Shown: positions 41,932 to 51,105, counted from the first letter of the stretch. The stretch is 64,000 nt of DNA from Picosynechococcus sp. PCC 7117 (GCF_001693275.1 NZ_CP016482.1:124001-188000); one strand, 5' to 3'. The notes: generated from the letters alone by a model not told the origin. Program-made: numbers and translations.

Positions 41932-42276
41932 ATGGCACCCTATCCCAAACGTGGAGAAGTGATTCGGATCAACCTCAACCCAACTCAGGGTCGTGAGCAG
42001 ATGGGAGAAGCTCGTTCCTGTCTTGTCCTCAGTCACACCCAATTTAATCAAAGCCGTAATGGCATTGTGATTGTTTCGCCGATCACCAGCGTTCACAAAC
42101 CAGAGGTTAAAACTTTAATTGCCATTCCAGCCGGCTACAAAGTGCAAGGGTCGATTATTGCTGAACAGGTGCGGACTCTTGATTTGAGTCAGCGTTGGTG
42201 GCGCAGTACTGGTGAAATTCTGCCAGCTAAGGTGCTCGAAAAGGCGATCGCCATTTTGCAAGTAATTATTGCTTAA
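41932..42276 (+). CDS. mazF: MazF/PemK endoribonuclease toxin
   Basis: 114 residues. The N-terminal motif KRGEVIRINLNPTQGREQMG and RSCLVLSHTQFN, then VIVSPITS and SIIAEQVRTLDLSQR are typical of MazF/PemK mRNA interferases, with the catalytic Arg and Thr/Ser region in place. Intact. Confidence 0.93.
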   Translation: MAPYPKRGEVIRINLNPTQGREQMGEARSCLVLSHTQFNQSRNGIVIVSPITSVHKPEVKTLIAIPAGYKVQGSIIAEQVRTLDLSQRWWRSTGEILPAKVLEKAIAILQVIIA

Positions 42277-42419
42277 GTCGGAAACAGGGTGGGGCAATCA
42301 CCCTCATATTTTTTCAGGTCTACACGACAGAAGATGAACAGTACCGTGCTTATCTAGTTTTGGCCCATGGGCAGTATCTCAGCTAAAATACCTTCAAAAT
42401 TTCTGAAAGAGGTGATCAG

Positions 42420-42794
42420 CTAGATCTTCTTGTTAATGGGCAGAATCCTGATCTTGGTACGATTCAGATCAACCGTCACTAATGCACCTGCTTCTAACTC
42501 TTCCGAAAACCGCCTTAAACACTGCACCACAATTTTTCCAATGGTCTGGGGCATAAGATCCTGTGTTCTTACTTGAAACACACTAGGCGCATCCGCTTGA
42601 GAAGCAGCGAGGATTGCCCCGAAATCCAGATCATTCGTGAAAATAATCGCTTCATTTGCCTTCGCCCAGGCAACAATTACCGTATCTGGGTCGTCAGACT
42701 GACCAACTGACGACCAATGCCATACTTTAAAACCAAAATTTTGTAGATAACCGACCCAAAGCGGACTTAAATTCATATCAACAACAATTTTCAT
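42420..42794 (-). CDS. DUF5615 PIN-like toxin
   Basis: 124 residues. Acidic PIN-like residues: VDMNLSP (the usual motif is ADEN/VDMN) near residue 5, SDDPDTVIVAWAKANEAIIF, then TNDLDFGAILA. The family is the toxin partner of DUF433 antitoxins. Its ATG overlaps the antitoxin stop by 4 bp. Confidence 0.9.
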   Translation of the reverse strand: MKIVVDMNLSPLWVGYLQNFGFKVWHWSSVGQSDDPDTVIVAWAKANEAIIFTNDLDFGAILAASQADAPSVFQVRTQDLMPQTIGKIVVQCLRRFSEELEAGALVTVDLNRTKIRILPINKKI

Positions 42795-43045
42795 GCCGTT
42801 GCTAAGTCCACCTCATATTCCTCTGCTCGCCACGCCGCAAATGCCAACGCCGCAAAAATATCGTCCCGTTCTAGATAAGGATAAGCTTTTAAAATCGCCT
42901 CGCTAGAATATCCTGCTGCGACCAAGCCCACCACTGTGCCTACGGTCACTCGCATACCTCGAATACAAGGCTTCCCACCCATCACTGCCGGATTTAAAGT
43001 TATCCTCCTCAACAAAGCTGTAGTCATAATTTTTGATGCCGACAT
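42791..43045 (-). CDS. DUF433 antitoxin
   Basis: 84 residues. The family signature is clear: ITLNPAVMGGKPCIRGMRVT and a helix-turn-helix-like GLVAAGYSSEAILKAYPYLE. A second start 6 codons in is possible. Partner of the DUF5615 gene. Confidence 0.92.
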   Translation of the reverse strand: MSASKIMTTALLRRITLNPAVMGGKPCIRGMRVTVGTVVGLVAAGYSSEAILKAYPYLERDDIFAALAFAAWRAEEYEVDLATA

Positions 43046-43102
43046 TTCACTTTTATTTTAATGCCTTTACCCCAATGACACAGTGATATCTTGAACCAAC
43101 CC

Positions 43103-43195
43103 ATGACCAAAGCCAGACTCCTCGAAGATATGCAGTTCTTTCTCACAGAGAGGAGAATAGAGGCGATCGCCATTTTGCAGGTAATCGTCGCTTAG
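43103..43195 (+). pseudogene. MazF tail fused to a short foreign start (scar)
   Basis: A 30-codon frame begins ATG, runs through KARLLEDMQFFL and ends EAIAILQVIVA then TAG. The last residues match the MazF C-terminus at 42240-42276 (KAIAILQVIIA). It is probably the 3' scar of a second mazF-like gene, or a duplication. Too short to be functional. Confidence 0.45.
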
Positions 43196-43215
43196 ACCAA
43201 ACATAGAGTGGGATT

Positions 43216-46200
43216 TTAGCTGAGTTCCCCTACCAAAGCAAACTTCCCGGCATCACAAATCTGACTATAAGGACAGTAGGAACAGTGGTCAGAGTCAGGT
43301 TTAGGCGTGTAATCCCGTTGGGCGATCTGTTGCATTAAGATGTCGGCTTCTTGGTCGATGCTTTTTAAATCCGTTGGGTGAAACGTATAGAGTTGCCGCT
43401 GGCGGAGATAAGCAATATGGGCTGTGGGTTTTTCTGCGGCTCTGGCATAGGCCCAGAGTTGGAAACGATGTTCTATCGGATTGGGCTTTGAATCTGTTTT
43501 AACGTCGAGGACAAAATTTGCGCCAACGAGATCTGCCCGACCATTTAAGACCAACTGATTTTGACGGAGTTCTAAAGCAACTTCCTTTTCACCTGCTTGG
43601 ACAGTCGCAAATACTGGGTCTGTCCGGAAAGTTTGGGCAAGATCAAGGGCTTCTTGCACTTTGTCAGGGGGGAGCTTGAGATCCTGATTATGGAAATTCA
43701 ATTGCTCGACGGTTTGATAGTCTTTTTCGAGGGCAGTATGGGTGAGGGAACCAATGACCGCCCCGTAATTACTTTCCCCTTCCGTTAAACCTGGATGTCT
43801 AATGATTTGTTCAAAGTAGAACTTTTTCGGGCAACGAGCATAGGTCGTCAGCGCCGTCATTGGTAACTCAAGGCCATAGCTCCGGGCTGGTTCTAGAAGT
43901 AATTGAGGAGGCTGTTGTGGTTTTGAAGATTCATCGCCTTTGCACCAGGGCTCTGCTGGGGGATATAAATCCGGGGAAATATCTTTGATCGCAAAATCCT
44001 CTAAACCCGGTTGGAGTAAATCTAGGCCCCCGCCTTTCTCTTTGGGCGTGGTCAGAATTAGGCGATCGCGGGCGCGGGTGAGGGCGACATACAAAACCCG
44101 TTTCGCTTCGGCGGTTTCTCGCTCTTGCTGATTCCCTTCGAGGAGTTGAAACAGCACCGATTTTTGAAGCTTTCCCTGGTCATCCCGTTGTTTGAGGGCA
44201 ACACCAAATTCTGGATCAAAGAGAATACTGGAACTGGTATTGGAAAGTTTTCGGGTCAAATCCGGCACAATCACCACCGACCATTCCAAACCCTTAGCGG
44301 CGTGGATCGTCATTAGGGAAACGGCATCGTCAGCTTCGAGGGGGGGCCGGGGAATTTTAACCCCATGGCGCTGGAAGCGTTGTAGACGGCGAACAACAGA
44401 TAACACATCGCCAGTGCCCTGTTCCACATGACGCAAGAGTTCTAAAAAGCCCTGCCAATCGGCAAGACGACGGGTGGCCTGGGGGAGATTGGTAATCACG
44501 GCAGAATAGCCAGTCAGTTGATCGGCCAATTGGAGGAGTTGGGATGGAGTGAAGATATCGCGTTTGTTGAGCAATTGTTTGAGAATCCTCACCCGTTGTT
44601 GGACTTCTGGCTGCTGACTTTCCTTTAGGCAAAACCACCATTTTTGGTCTTTAGGACGTAGTTCATAGAGCAGGCGATCGCTCAAGGTCAAAAATGGACT
44701 CCGGAGGACTGCAACTAAGGCCAGATCATCATTAGGATTGGCAATGAATTGGAGCAGGGACAGACCATCCAGGGCTTCAGGGGTATCTAAAAGGTTGCCG
44801 CCACTGGATTGGAGGAAAGGGATCTGCCATTGGGCCAGAGCTTGGCTGTAAATATCGAGGGGATCCCAGGTGCGGGAAAGAATCGCAATATCCTTCGGGA
44901 CGATCGCCCTTAGTTCTCCTGTCGGTTTATCCCAAACCTTCATTCCCTGGGCAAGCATGTCGTAGATGAGTTGGGCGATTTGTTGGGCTTCGACTTTCCG
45001 GGCCTCGGCGATCGCCATTTTTTCTTCTGGGGCAAAGCGATAAATCTCTAAATGGAGCGGATCGTGGGGGGCTTCTTGACGATAAGCATCCAAATCCTGG
45101 TGTAGGTCTCCGAGGACAGGCCGAAATACAGTATTGATATTTTTGACTAAGGGTTCATGGGTGCGGAAACTTTGGGTTAAAGCGACGCCATTATTTAACT
45201 GCGATCGCCAGCTACGAAAAACTTCCACATCAGCCCGGCGGAATCCATAGATCGACTGTTTATCATCCCCGACAATTGTGAGTTTACTTTGCTCTTCACC
45301 CTTTCCTGTTAAGGCTTCGAGTAATTTCCCTTGGGTAGGATTCGTATCCTGAAATTCATCAATCAGGTAGGCTAGCCAACGCTCTTTGTAATAATCCCGC
45401 ACCGCTGGATCTTCAAGAGCTTTGAGGGCATAAATTTCTAAGTCATTAAAATCTAAAACTCTGGCTTGCTGTTTGATTTCCTTTAGTCGTTGCTCTAGCC
45501 ACTGGAAAGCACCTTGTAAAGTCATCACCCATTGGGTTTCCCGTTCATCCAATTCCCCCAAAGTCAAACCCAGTAACGAGATATCCGGAAATTTCTGGAC
45601 AAAATCCCGGCAGGCGATCGCCTGACTGCGGACTGTTTTGAGGATATCTTCACTGGGCCAATTTTTCTTTGACCCAACACTGCCTACTTTTAAGCTTTTC
45701 AGCGCTTGTAAGGTACTTTGAAAGCGATCACTCGTAATATCATCCTGATTGCGTTCCAGGTCTGCCATTAACTCCGCTAAAGTTTGGCGTACCTGTTCTA
45801 ATTTATCCCCAGGCGCTCCTTGGTGTTGGGTAATCAGGGCTTGGGTCTGTTGCCAAGTTTCACTGGCTAACAGATTTTTGATCACCTGCTGCTGTTTATC
45901 TCGCAAAGCAGGCAGCCAATCTTCACAACTTCTTTTTAGAGCTTCACGGGCACTCAGAGGATCACCAAGCAGGGCGGCGATCGCCGTTTTGAGGGTGGAA
46001 TAAGGAATCTCCCCATAGAGTTCTGGGGGCATCTCAGCCAGGGCCACGTTTAACTGTTCCGCTTGCCAAATGCTCCCTTCCCACTCGTCCAAAGGTTGGA
46101 AATTGGCTGGTACCCCTGCCGCTTCGGGATGTTCTCGACAAATGCGCATTGCCACCGCGTGGAAGGTACTAATTTGGGCGGCTTCTACTTCGGCGAGCCA

Positions 46201-46437
46201 ATCAAATTTATTTGGGTATTCCTGGGTGATCGCCTGACGAATCCGCGCCCGTAATTCCGTGGCTGCTTTTTCCGTGAAGGTCATCGCCACTACTTCGAGG
46301 GGAGACAAGCCATCATTTTTGAGGTGATGGAGATAGCGGGCGGCCAACATGTGGGTTTTTCCCGTCCCGGCCCCGGCGGTGATGCTGACACTGGTTTTTG
46401 AGGTGACCGCTTTTTCTTGTTGTTCAGTTAAAGGCAT
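43216..46437 (-). CDS. UvrD/Rep-type helicase-nuclease (AddA/RecB-like)
   Basis: 1073 residues from the ATG at 46437. Walker A is SITAGAGTGKTHML (residues 20-33), helicase motifs are present through the body (LIDEFQDTNPTQGKLLEAL, VGDDKQSIYGFRRADVEVF, VSLMTIHAAKGLEW, VALTRARDRLI) and the C-terminus has a PD-(D/E)XK nuclease (LVLNGRADLV, FVLDVKTDSK, QLWAYARA) with Cys motif CSYCPYSQIC for an iron-sulfur cluster. Its start shares one base with the stop of the AddB-like gene, so they form an operon and probably a heterodimer that processes double-strand ends. Confidence 0.9.
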   Translation of the reverse strand: MPLTEQQEKAVTSKTSVSITAGAGTGKTHMLAARYLHHLKNDGLSPLEVVAMTFTEKAATELRARIRQAITQEYPNKFDWLAEVEAAQISTFHAVAMRICREHPEAAGVPANFQPLDEWEGSIWQAEQLNVALAEMPPELYGEIPYSTLKTAIAALLGDPLSAREALKRSCEDWLPALRDKQQQVIKNLLASETWQQTQALITQHQGAPGDKLEQVRQTLAELMADLERNQDDITSDRFQSTLQALKSLKVGSVGSKKNWPSEDILKTVRSQAIACRDFVQKFPDISLLGLTLGELDERETQWVMTLQGAFQWLEQRLKEIKQQARVLDFNDLEIYALKALEDPAVRDYYKERWLAYLIDEFQDTNPTQGKLLEALTGKGEEQSKLTIVGDDKQSIYGFRRADVEVFRSWRSQLNNGVALTQSFRTHEPLVKNINTVFRPVLGDLHQDLDAYRQEAPHDPLHLEIYRFAPEEKMAIAEARKVEAQQIAQLIYDMLAQGMKVWDKPTGELRAIVPKDIAILSRTWDPLDIYSQALAQWQIPFLQSSGGNLLDTPEALDGLSLLQFIANPNDDLALVAVLRSPFLTLSDRLLYELRPKDQKWWFCLKESQQPEVQQRVRILKQLLNKRDIFTPSQLLQLADQLTGYSAVITNLPQATRRLADWQGFLELLRHVEQGTGDVLSVVRRLQRFQRHGVKIPRPPLEADDAVSLMTIHAAKGLEWSVVIVPDLTRKLSNTSSSILFDPEFGVALKQRDDQGKLQKSVLFQLLEGNQQERETAEAKRVLYVALTRARDRLILTTPKEKGGGLDLLQPGLEDFAIKDISPDLYPPAEPWCKGDESSKPQQPPQLLLEPARSYGLELPMTALTTYARCPKKFYFEQIIRHPGLTEGESNYGAVIGSLTHTALEKDYQTVEQLNFHNQDLKLPPDKVQEALDLAQTFRTDPVFATVQAGEKEVALELRQNQLVLNGRADLVGANFVLDVKTDSKPNPIEHRFQLWAYARAAEKPTAHIAYLRQRQLYTFHPTDLKSIDQEADILMQQIAQRDYTPKPDSDHCSYCPYSQICDAGKFALVGELS

Positions 46438-49109
46438 TATTCTTGTTCCTCCCGATTGATGCGGCACACTGATTTGAAATCACAATATTTGCAGGCGTCA
46501 TATTTTTTGTCGGGGGCAACGGGATAAGAGCCTTCTTCGAGATGAGTTTTGAGGCGATCGCCCGCAGCCTGAAGATCTTTTTCATCGGGAAATTTTGCAC
46601 TGAGTTTTTCCCCTTTGGTTAGGGAGTAATAAAGATTCTGCTTTACCTGAAACTCAGGATATTGGTGTTGTACCGCCGCTTCATAGATGGGCAGTTGGAG
46701 GTCAAGTTTTAAAGCGCCAGACTTATCCTGAATCCCTTTGGGTGGACTAGAACTGGTCTTGTAGTCCATAATCACTAACTCGTTTGTGCCACTGATTTGA
46801 TCAATGCGGTCAATATATCCAGTAATCTGAAAATCTTGCCAGGTAAACTGAATCTTGTCTTCTAGCCTAAAGACATGACGGCCTTCTGGTAGAAATTCTG
46901 GGGCGGCGATCGCCCGTTGGAGGGTCTGAATATGTTCGGTGCGCTGTCGTTCCCAAGCGGACAATTTCGGCAATTTTAAAACGTCTTCTGCTTCGATAAA
47001 CCATGCTTTAAGCTGCTCAAAGTCCGTTAAATCCAGGTCGGGATTCTTTCGATAAGCATTGAGAGCCAGTTCCAAAACTTTGTGGTAGAGAATCCCCCGC
47101 TGACTGGGTTCTAAGGTGGTTTCGGGTTCATCGAGGGCTGCGAGTTTCAGCACCTTACCCGCAAACCACTTGAAAGGACATTGCCCCAATTGCAACAGTT
47201 GCGACGCACTAAAAATACGTTCTCGCCAAGGGAATGGCATCCCGATCAAGCCTTGGTATTCATCTAATGCGCTCTTTTGAAGACGTCGTTGCTCGATCTG
47301 GTGGGCGGCGATCGCCTGGTCTAATGTTTTCGACTGAAGTTCTGTTGGAATTTGGGATTGGGTTAGATAAAACTGGCGGGCTTCTGCAACACTGGCGGCA
47401 ATAGCAACCGATGCCTTCTCAGGCTGGAGGCCAAGCTTTTTAAAATAGATTGAAGCAACTTGGGAACGGTAGCGGCCTTCGCCTTGACCAAGGGTACTGT
47501 AGGAAAAAGTGAATTGCTTTTGGGGCACCTGCAACAGGCTATAAAACTGAAATTGTTCTCGCCGCGCCTTGGCGATCGCCCCTTCGATGGGCAATTTATC
47601 AGACAATTGCTTACGGGTATAAAAATCTAAAACGGGTTCATCCCGCAACGGTCGGGGCATTACCCCTTCAGCCCCATCAATACAAAAAATATAGTCATAC
47701 TGGGCACCAATCAGATTTTGGGGATTATGCACCCCCACCCCACCACGCATGGGATAGGCTGGTGTGGTCAATAGTTGCAAGCTAGTGCGGATTTCTGCCT
47801 GAAACATTTCCCAGGTCATGATTTCCGTTAGAGATGTTGTTAAGCTGTCGAGACCATCAATGAATTTTTTGTAGGCGACGGTTTCCGTTACCCAGGGTAA
47901 AGCGCGGCGACGCACATCAAGAACGTTCAAAATTTCCTTCAGGTATTCCCTCCAAACCAGAAAAGTCCCTTGTTGGGGTGGCTGCAATACCGCAAGATCC
48001 CATTGATAATGCTCCTGGGTAAGTGCCTGCCATGCTTCAAAATGATTAGGCTTTAGGGTGCGGGCCACCTGCCAAAATTCTCTCCCCAAAGGATGGGTGA
48101 GGGGATGGCTTAACCACTGGGCCGTGACTTCAAAGGAATAATTAGTTTCAATGATGGTTAAAAGTTGCTCCAGCCAAGCACCGAGGCGGGTTTTTTGGAG
48201 AGAAATCGGATTCGGTAGGCTCAGGGGCACTTCATATTCCTGAGCGACATGAAGCAAGAGCGGCCCCCAATGGTTATCTTCGTTCGTGACGATGGCAATT
48301 TTTCGTGCTGCGACACCCTGTTGTAGCAGTTGTTTAATTTGACCCAGGGTGCCCCTAGCCTCTGCCTCCCAGTTGGGATAAACATGGGCTTGGACAGTTG
48401 GCGGCTCGAAATTGACGGTGTTTTGACCGAAGAATTTCTGGCTCAGGCGATCGCCTAAAGATTGCGTCTCTGGCTGACTGTCATCTAATTGCCAACCTTT
48501 CCCTTGTAAGCGTTTGATGAGTTCGCCTTGGGGTGAAAAAAGAGGCTGGTCATCTACGTGGGGTAAATACAGCAGACTATCGGCAGCGGCGATCGCCTCA
48601 ATAAAGGCAATTTCATCGACCTGGGGATCTGGATAACCATAGATACAGAGAGTTTGGGGGACAGGGCCAAGGGCGATCGCCTGCCACAGCACAGCGGCGG
48701 GATCTACAGTTTTAGTTTCCTGTAGTTGAGCTTGGTACTGTTGAATAACCTGGTGCAGTTGCTGGATTTTTGGGGTGTTAAATGCTTTTAAACCATCAAG
48801 ATTGGGGCTTGCTTGGAGCAGTTCCTGCATTGCCCTCCGCCAGGTTTGCACCGTCCCCTCTAGATCCGTAGGGTTTAAGGTTGTGGCGATCGCCTGTTTC
48901 AGTTGCTGATATTGCTCTAGGGGATTAAGCACCCGCTGGCCTTTCTGCCATAAAAGTTCCGCAGCAAGGCTACTCAGGGAATAGGGCTGTTGTTGTTTCA
49001 GGCATCGGGCAGTCTGCCGGGTCGGGGCGATCGCCTCCGCTTTTCCCTTTTTCAGAAGAGCCTGAGCTGCCTGTAGAAAAGGTGATGAATGCTTGTAAAT
49101 AATGCCCAT
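46437..49109 (-). CDS. AddB-like helicase-like nuclease subunit
   Basis: 890 residues. The N-terminal three quarters resembles the helicase-fold AddB/PD-(D/E)XK family without an intact Walker A. The C-terminal nuclease is clear: SQRGILYHKVLELAL (His), FQITGYIDRID (Asp), LVIMDYKTSSSP (Asp and Lys), LQLPIYEAAV, and Cys residues CKYCDFKSVC for the iron-sulfur cluster. It overlaps the AddA-like gene at TAATG. With that subunit it resembles AddAB more than RecBCD; no RecD-like gene is here. A chromosome-type recombination enzyme on a plasmid is notable. Confidence 0.85.
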   Translation of the reverse strand: MGIIYKHSSPFLQAAQALLKKGKAEAIAPTRQTARCLKQQQPYSLSSLAAELLWQKGQRVLNPLEQYQQLKQAIATTLNPTDLEGTVQTWRRAMQELLQASPNLDGLKAFNTPKIQQLHQVIQQYQAQLQETKTVDPAAVLWQAIALGPVPQTLCIYGYPDPQVDEIAFIEAIAAADSLLYLPHVDDQPLFSPQGELIKRLQGKGWQLDDSQPETQSLGDRLSQKFFGQNTVNFEPPTVQAHVYPNWEAEARGTLGQIKQLLQQGVAARKIAIVTNEDNHWGPLLLHVAQEYEVPLSLPNPISLQKTRLGAWLEQLLTIIETNYSFEVTAQWLSHPLTHPLGREFWQVARTLKPNHFEAWQALTQEHYQWDLAVLQPPQQGTFLVWREYLKEILNVLDVRRRALPWVTETVAYKKFIDGLDSLTTSLTEIMTWEMFQAEIRTSLQLLTTPAYPMRGGVGVHNPQNLIGAQYDYIFCIDGAEGVMPRPLRDEPVLDFYTRKQLSDKLPIEGAIAKARREQFQFYSLLQVPQKQFTFSYSTLGQGEGRYRSQVASIYFKKLGLQPEKASVAIAASVAEARQFYLTQSQIPTELQSKTLDQAIAAHQIEQRRLQKSALDEYQGLIGMPFPWRERIFSASQLLQLGQCPFKWFAGKVLKLAALDEPETTLEPSQRGILYHKVLELALNAYRKNPDLDLTDFEQLKAWFIEAEDVLKLPKLSAWERQRTEHIQTLQRAIAAPEFLPEGRHVFRLEDKIQFTWQDFQITGYIDRIDQISGTNELVIMDYKTSSSPPKGIQDKSGALKLDLQLPIYEAAVQHQYPEFQVKQNLYYSLTKGEKLSAKFPDEKDLQAAGDRLKTHLEEGSYPVAPDKKYDACKYCDFKSVCRINREEQE

Positions 49110-49180
49110 AAAATCAACTTGCCCGAATCAAAGTTCCTATCAAAGCCCATGACGCGATCACTCTCTCCCGTCAGATAAAA

Positions 49181-49322
49181 TCGGAGAAAAAGCTACCCAT
49201 AACGTTATGGGTAATTCATTCAAGTCTCGAACTCCTCACCATCAGAACTTACCAAACAAAACACTCTAGCAACTCAGATTGAGTAAAAAATTATCTAAAC
49301 TGCTTTTGTGAGGCGATCGCCT
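49181..49322. repeat. Direct repeat A (with parS), first copy
   Basis: About 140 bp starting with a parS palindrome and ending with GAGGCGATCGCC. It is repeated at 50926-51065 with about 80% identity by eye: shared blocks are CAGAACTTACCAAA, AAAACACTC, AACTCAGATTGAGT and TTATCTAAACTGC. The two copies bracket the PIN/RHH toxin-antitoxin module and the IS remnant. Confidence 0.75.
49195..49212. promoter_or_regulatory. parS-like palindrome, site 1
   Basis: Perfect 18-bp palindrome ACCCATAACGTTATGGGT, flanked by T and A to give a 20-bp version. Six such sites (one with a mismatch) lie between 49195 and 55330 around parAB. Clustering of a palindrome around parB is the expected arrangement of a plasmid centromere. 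Confidence 0.85.
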
Positions 49323-49414
49323 ACTCATTCGGCAACTCGAAAGAATTTCAGACTATAGGGCATTAGTCACACCTTCTTAGCGTGCAATATGTTCCCTTTT
49401 ATGACGTAACCCCT

Positions 49415-49540
49415 AGAACCCCTATTCTTTCGTTAAAATGGCCTAAAAAGGTCGATCCTCAAAACATCTTCTATGTAAGGCTTTCAGACGATATTTTTTC
49501 TATAACCGATACTTTCTGTTCAAATGCGCCCTCTAATCCA
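49415..49540. repeat. Left arm of a diverged inverted repeat
   Basis: Matches the reverse complement of 50703-50830. Shared strings: CTATTCTTTCGTTAAAAT, AAAAAGGTCGA, ATATTTTTTCTATAA and ATGCGCCCTCTA. The arms are about 125 bp and diverged. They enclose the IS remnant and the RHH/PIN module, so they may be the ends of a decayed mobile element. Confidence 0.65.
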
Positions 49541-49773
49541 TGTACTGCTAACCCCATCGAGCAAAGCCATAGACCTGTCAAGCACCGATATACTATCCGA
49601 TTCTGGGCTTTGGTGACTTTGAATCTGCTGATCGGTTCTGTCGAGCAGTGGATGAAGTGGCCAACTTTTTGAGGCCGCGTAGTCAAATGCCAGAATCAGT
49701 GTGTCTGTCGGCTCGAAGAGAGAAGTTCCTGCAAGGCGTTGAGGAACTGGAGGCATTGTTTCTATCTGCCTGA
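49525..49773 (+). pseudogene. C-terminal remnant of an IS6-like DDE transposase
   Basis: Two frames give IEQSHRPVKHRY, then, after a frameshift, YYPILGFGDFESADRFCRAV and DEVANFLRPRS, ending TGA at 49771. The order HRxxKxR...LGF..F.SA matches the C-terminus of IS6-type transposases. Most of the gene is missing. Nothing else coding lies in 49110-49898 apart from this and the repeats. Confidence 0.6.
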
Positions 49774-49898
49774 TCCAAATTTCATTGAACAGGCTTTAGC
49801 TCGGCAGGAAAATCGGGGTTAGGATGAACTCAGGGCACACGACTCTGTTTTCCTGGGCGATCACCAATCTATTTTTGTAAGCCATAAATTCAAAAAGT

Positions 49899-50222
49899 CT
49901 AGACTTTGCTACTTATCTTCTGGCGGAGTTTGGTGATGGTCTCTGGGTTTAATTCGCTTTCTAGCTCTACGGTTTCCCTTACGTCTAGCGCGAGTTTTAC
50001 TTCTTCAGGAGTTGCCTGACCCAAATCATTGAGAAGTTTTTGGAATGAGGTGTTTTGCTGTTCAACGTTCTCAGCGGGAACGGGTTCCACAACGTAATTT
50101 TGGGAAACCTGACGGGTTAGGGCATAGACAATGTATTGGTTTAGAGATACGCCCTCTTGGGAGGCTTGGTGACTAAGCTGTTGGTGGAGGGTTTCGGGTA
50201 AGCGTAGGGTTAAACGACTCAT
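49899..50222 (-). CDS. Ribbon-helix-helix (HicB-like) antitoxin
   Basis: 107 residues. The N-terminal RHH motif is clear: LTLRLPETLHQQLSHQASQE then GVSLNQYIVYALTRQ, as in HicB/Arc-type antitoxins. The rest is acidic and flexible. It lies 2 bp after the PIN toxin gene, so the toxin is first in this operon. Confidence 0.88.
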   Translation of the reverse strand: MSRLTLRLPETLHQQLSHQASQEGVSLNQYIVYALTRQVSQNYVVEPVPAENVEQQNTSFQKLLNDLGQATPEEVKLALDVRETVELESELNPETITKLRQKISSKV

Positions 50223-50224
50223 TG

Positions 50225-50656
50225 TTATTCATCTCCTGTGAGTTTTAGAATGAGTTCGACGGGGGACAGAACAGGTAAGCCTAGGGACTGTTTTGCCCGT
50301 TGAAAATCTTTGAGGTTTAAAGTAACGATCGCCGCATTGGCATTCATAGCACAGTCAATGATCAGATCATCGCCGGGGTCGGGGGAAGTGGGTCGCCATG
50401 TAAAATGGATTTCGGTGAATTTAGTGAGGGTGAGTAACCGACCAAGGACGGGCTTTAGGGTTTGCCAACGAGTAGGGGATAGTTTACGGCTTAAAACATC
50501 TTGGTATTCATAGGCAATCGCCGTGGAAATGTGAACGATGAATAATTCGGCTAACCAAGCTTCGATGATCAGCCCTGATGCGCTCCCCTGTTTGGTTAAG
50601 CCTTCTAGAACGATGTTGGTGTCAATAACGAGGTGTAATGGGGCTTGCTCTGTCAT
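50225..50656 (-). CDS. PIN-domain toxin paired with an RHH antitoxin
   Basis: 143 residues of the PIN_3/COG1569 type. Acidic residues: VIDTNIVLEGL (first Asp), EYQDVLSRKLSP (Glu region) and SPDPGDDLIIDCAMNANAAI with later TLNLKDF. Intact. Toxin before antitoxin is less common than the reverse. Confidence 0.9.
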   Translation of the reverse strand: MTEQAPLHLVIDTNIVLEGLTKQGSASGLIIEAWLAELFIVHISTAIAYEYQDVLSRKLSPTRWQTLKPVLGRLLTLTKFTEIHFTWRPTSPDPGDDLIIDCAMNANAAIVTLNLKDFQRAKQSLGLPVLSPVELILKLTGDE

Positions 50657-50702
50657 GACACCACTATAGCACCATATTCAGTGTCGTTTAGTTGCATTCG
50701 GC

Positions 50703-50830
50703 GATGGACTAGAGGGCGCATCTCGACAGAAACCTAGGATTATAGAAAAAATATTGCCTGAGAGTCTTGTATAGAGATCGTTTCAAGGTTCGACCTTTTT
50801 TACTGATTTTAACGAAAGAATAGTGGTTTC
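50703..50830. repeat. Right arm of the diverged inverted repeat
   Basis: Reverse-complement counterpart of 49415-49540. The 50657-51224 stretch otherwise holds no gene: it contains this arm, the second copy of direct repeat A and two parS sites. Confidence 0.65.
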
Positions 50831-50925
50831 AGTGATCGCTAGTGGGTACTTCTTTATTCAGTAAAGGCTGACCTAATTCCTTCACAGAGCCATCACCATT
50901 GATATAGGAATGAAGTGCGCATCAT

Positions 50926-51065
50926 TTGGAGAAAGTTACCCATAACGTTATGTGTAAGTCACACAAGCTTTTTAAACCTAATTCTCAGAACTTACCAAAT
51001 AAAACACTCCAGTAACTCAGATTGAGTGAAAAAATTATCTAAACTGCTCCTGTGAGGCGATCGCC
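50926..51065. repeat. Direct repeat A (with parS), second copy
   Basis: Second copy of the repeat at 49181-49322, in the same orientation. It carries parS site 2, which has one base changed, and ends in a HIP1 site. A partial third similarity (TGAGGCGATCGCC with upstream T-rich sequence) follows at about 51145-51175. Confidence 0.75.
50938..50955. promoter_or_regulatory. parS-like palindrome, site 2 (one mismatch)
   Basis: ACCCATAACGTTATGTGT; one base differs from the perfect palindrome (position 16). It may bind ParB more weakly. It lies in the second copy of direct repeat A. Confidence 0.75.
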
Positions 51066-51087
51066 TTTTTTGGTGATTATGGCAACT

Positions 51088-51105
51088 ACCCATAACGTTA
51101 TGGGT
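51088..51105. promoter_or_regulatory. parS-like palindrome, site 3
   Basis: Perfect palindrome, preceded by GGCAACT. The same upstream context (CGATCGCCTTTTTTGG then ...AGCAACT) precedes site 4 at 53629, showing that a longer unit was copied. Confidence 0.85.
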
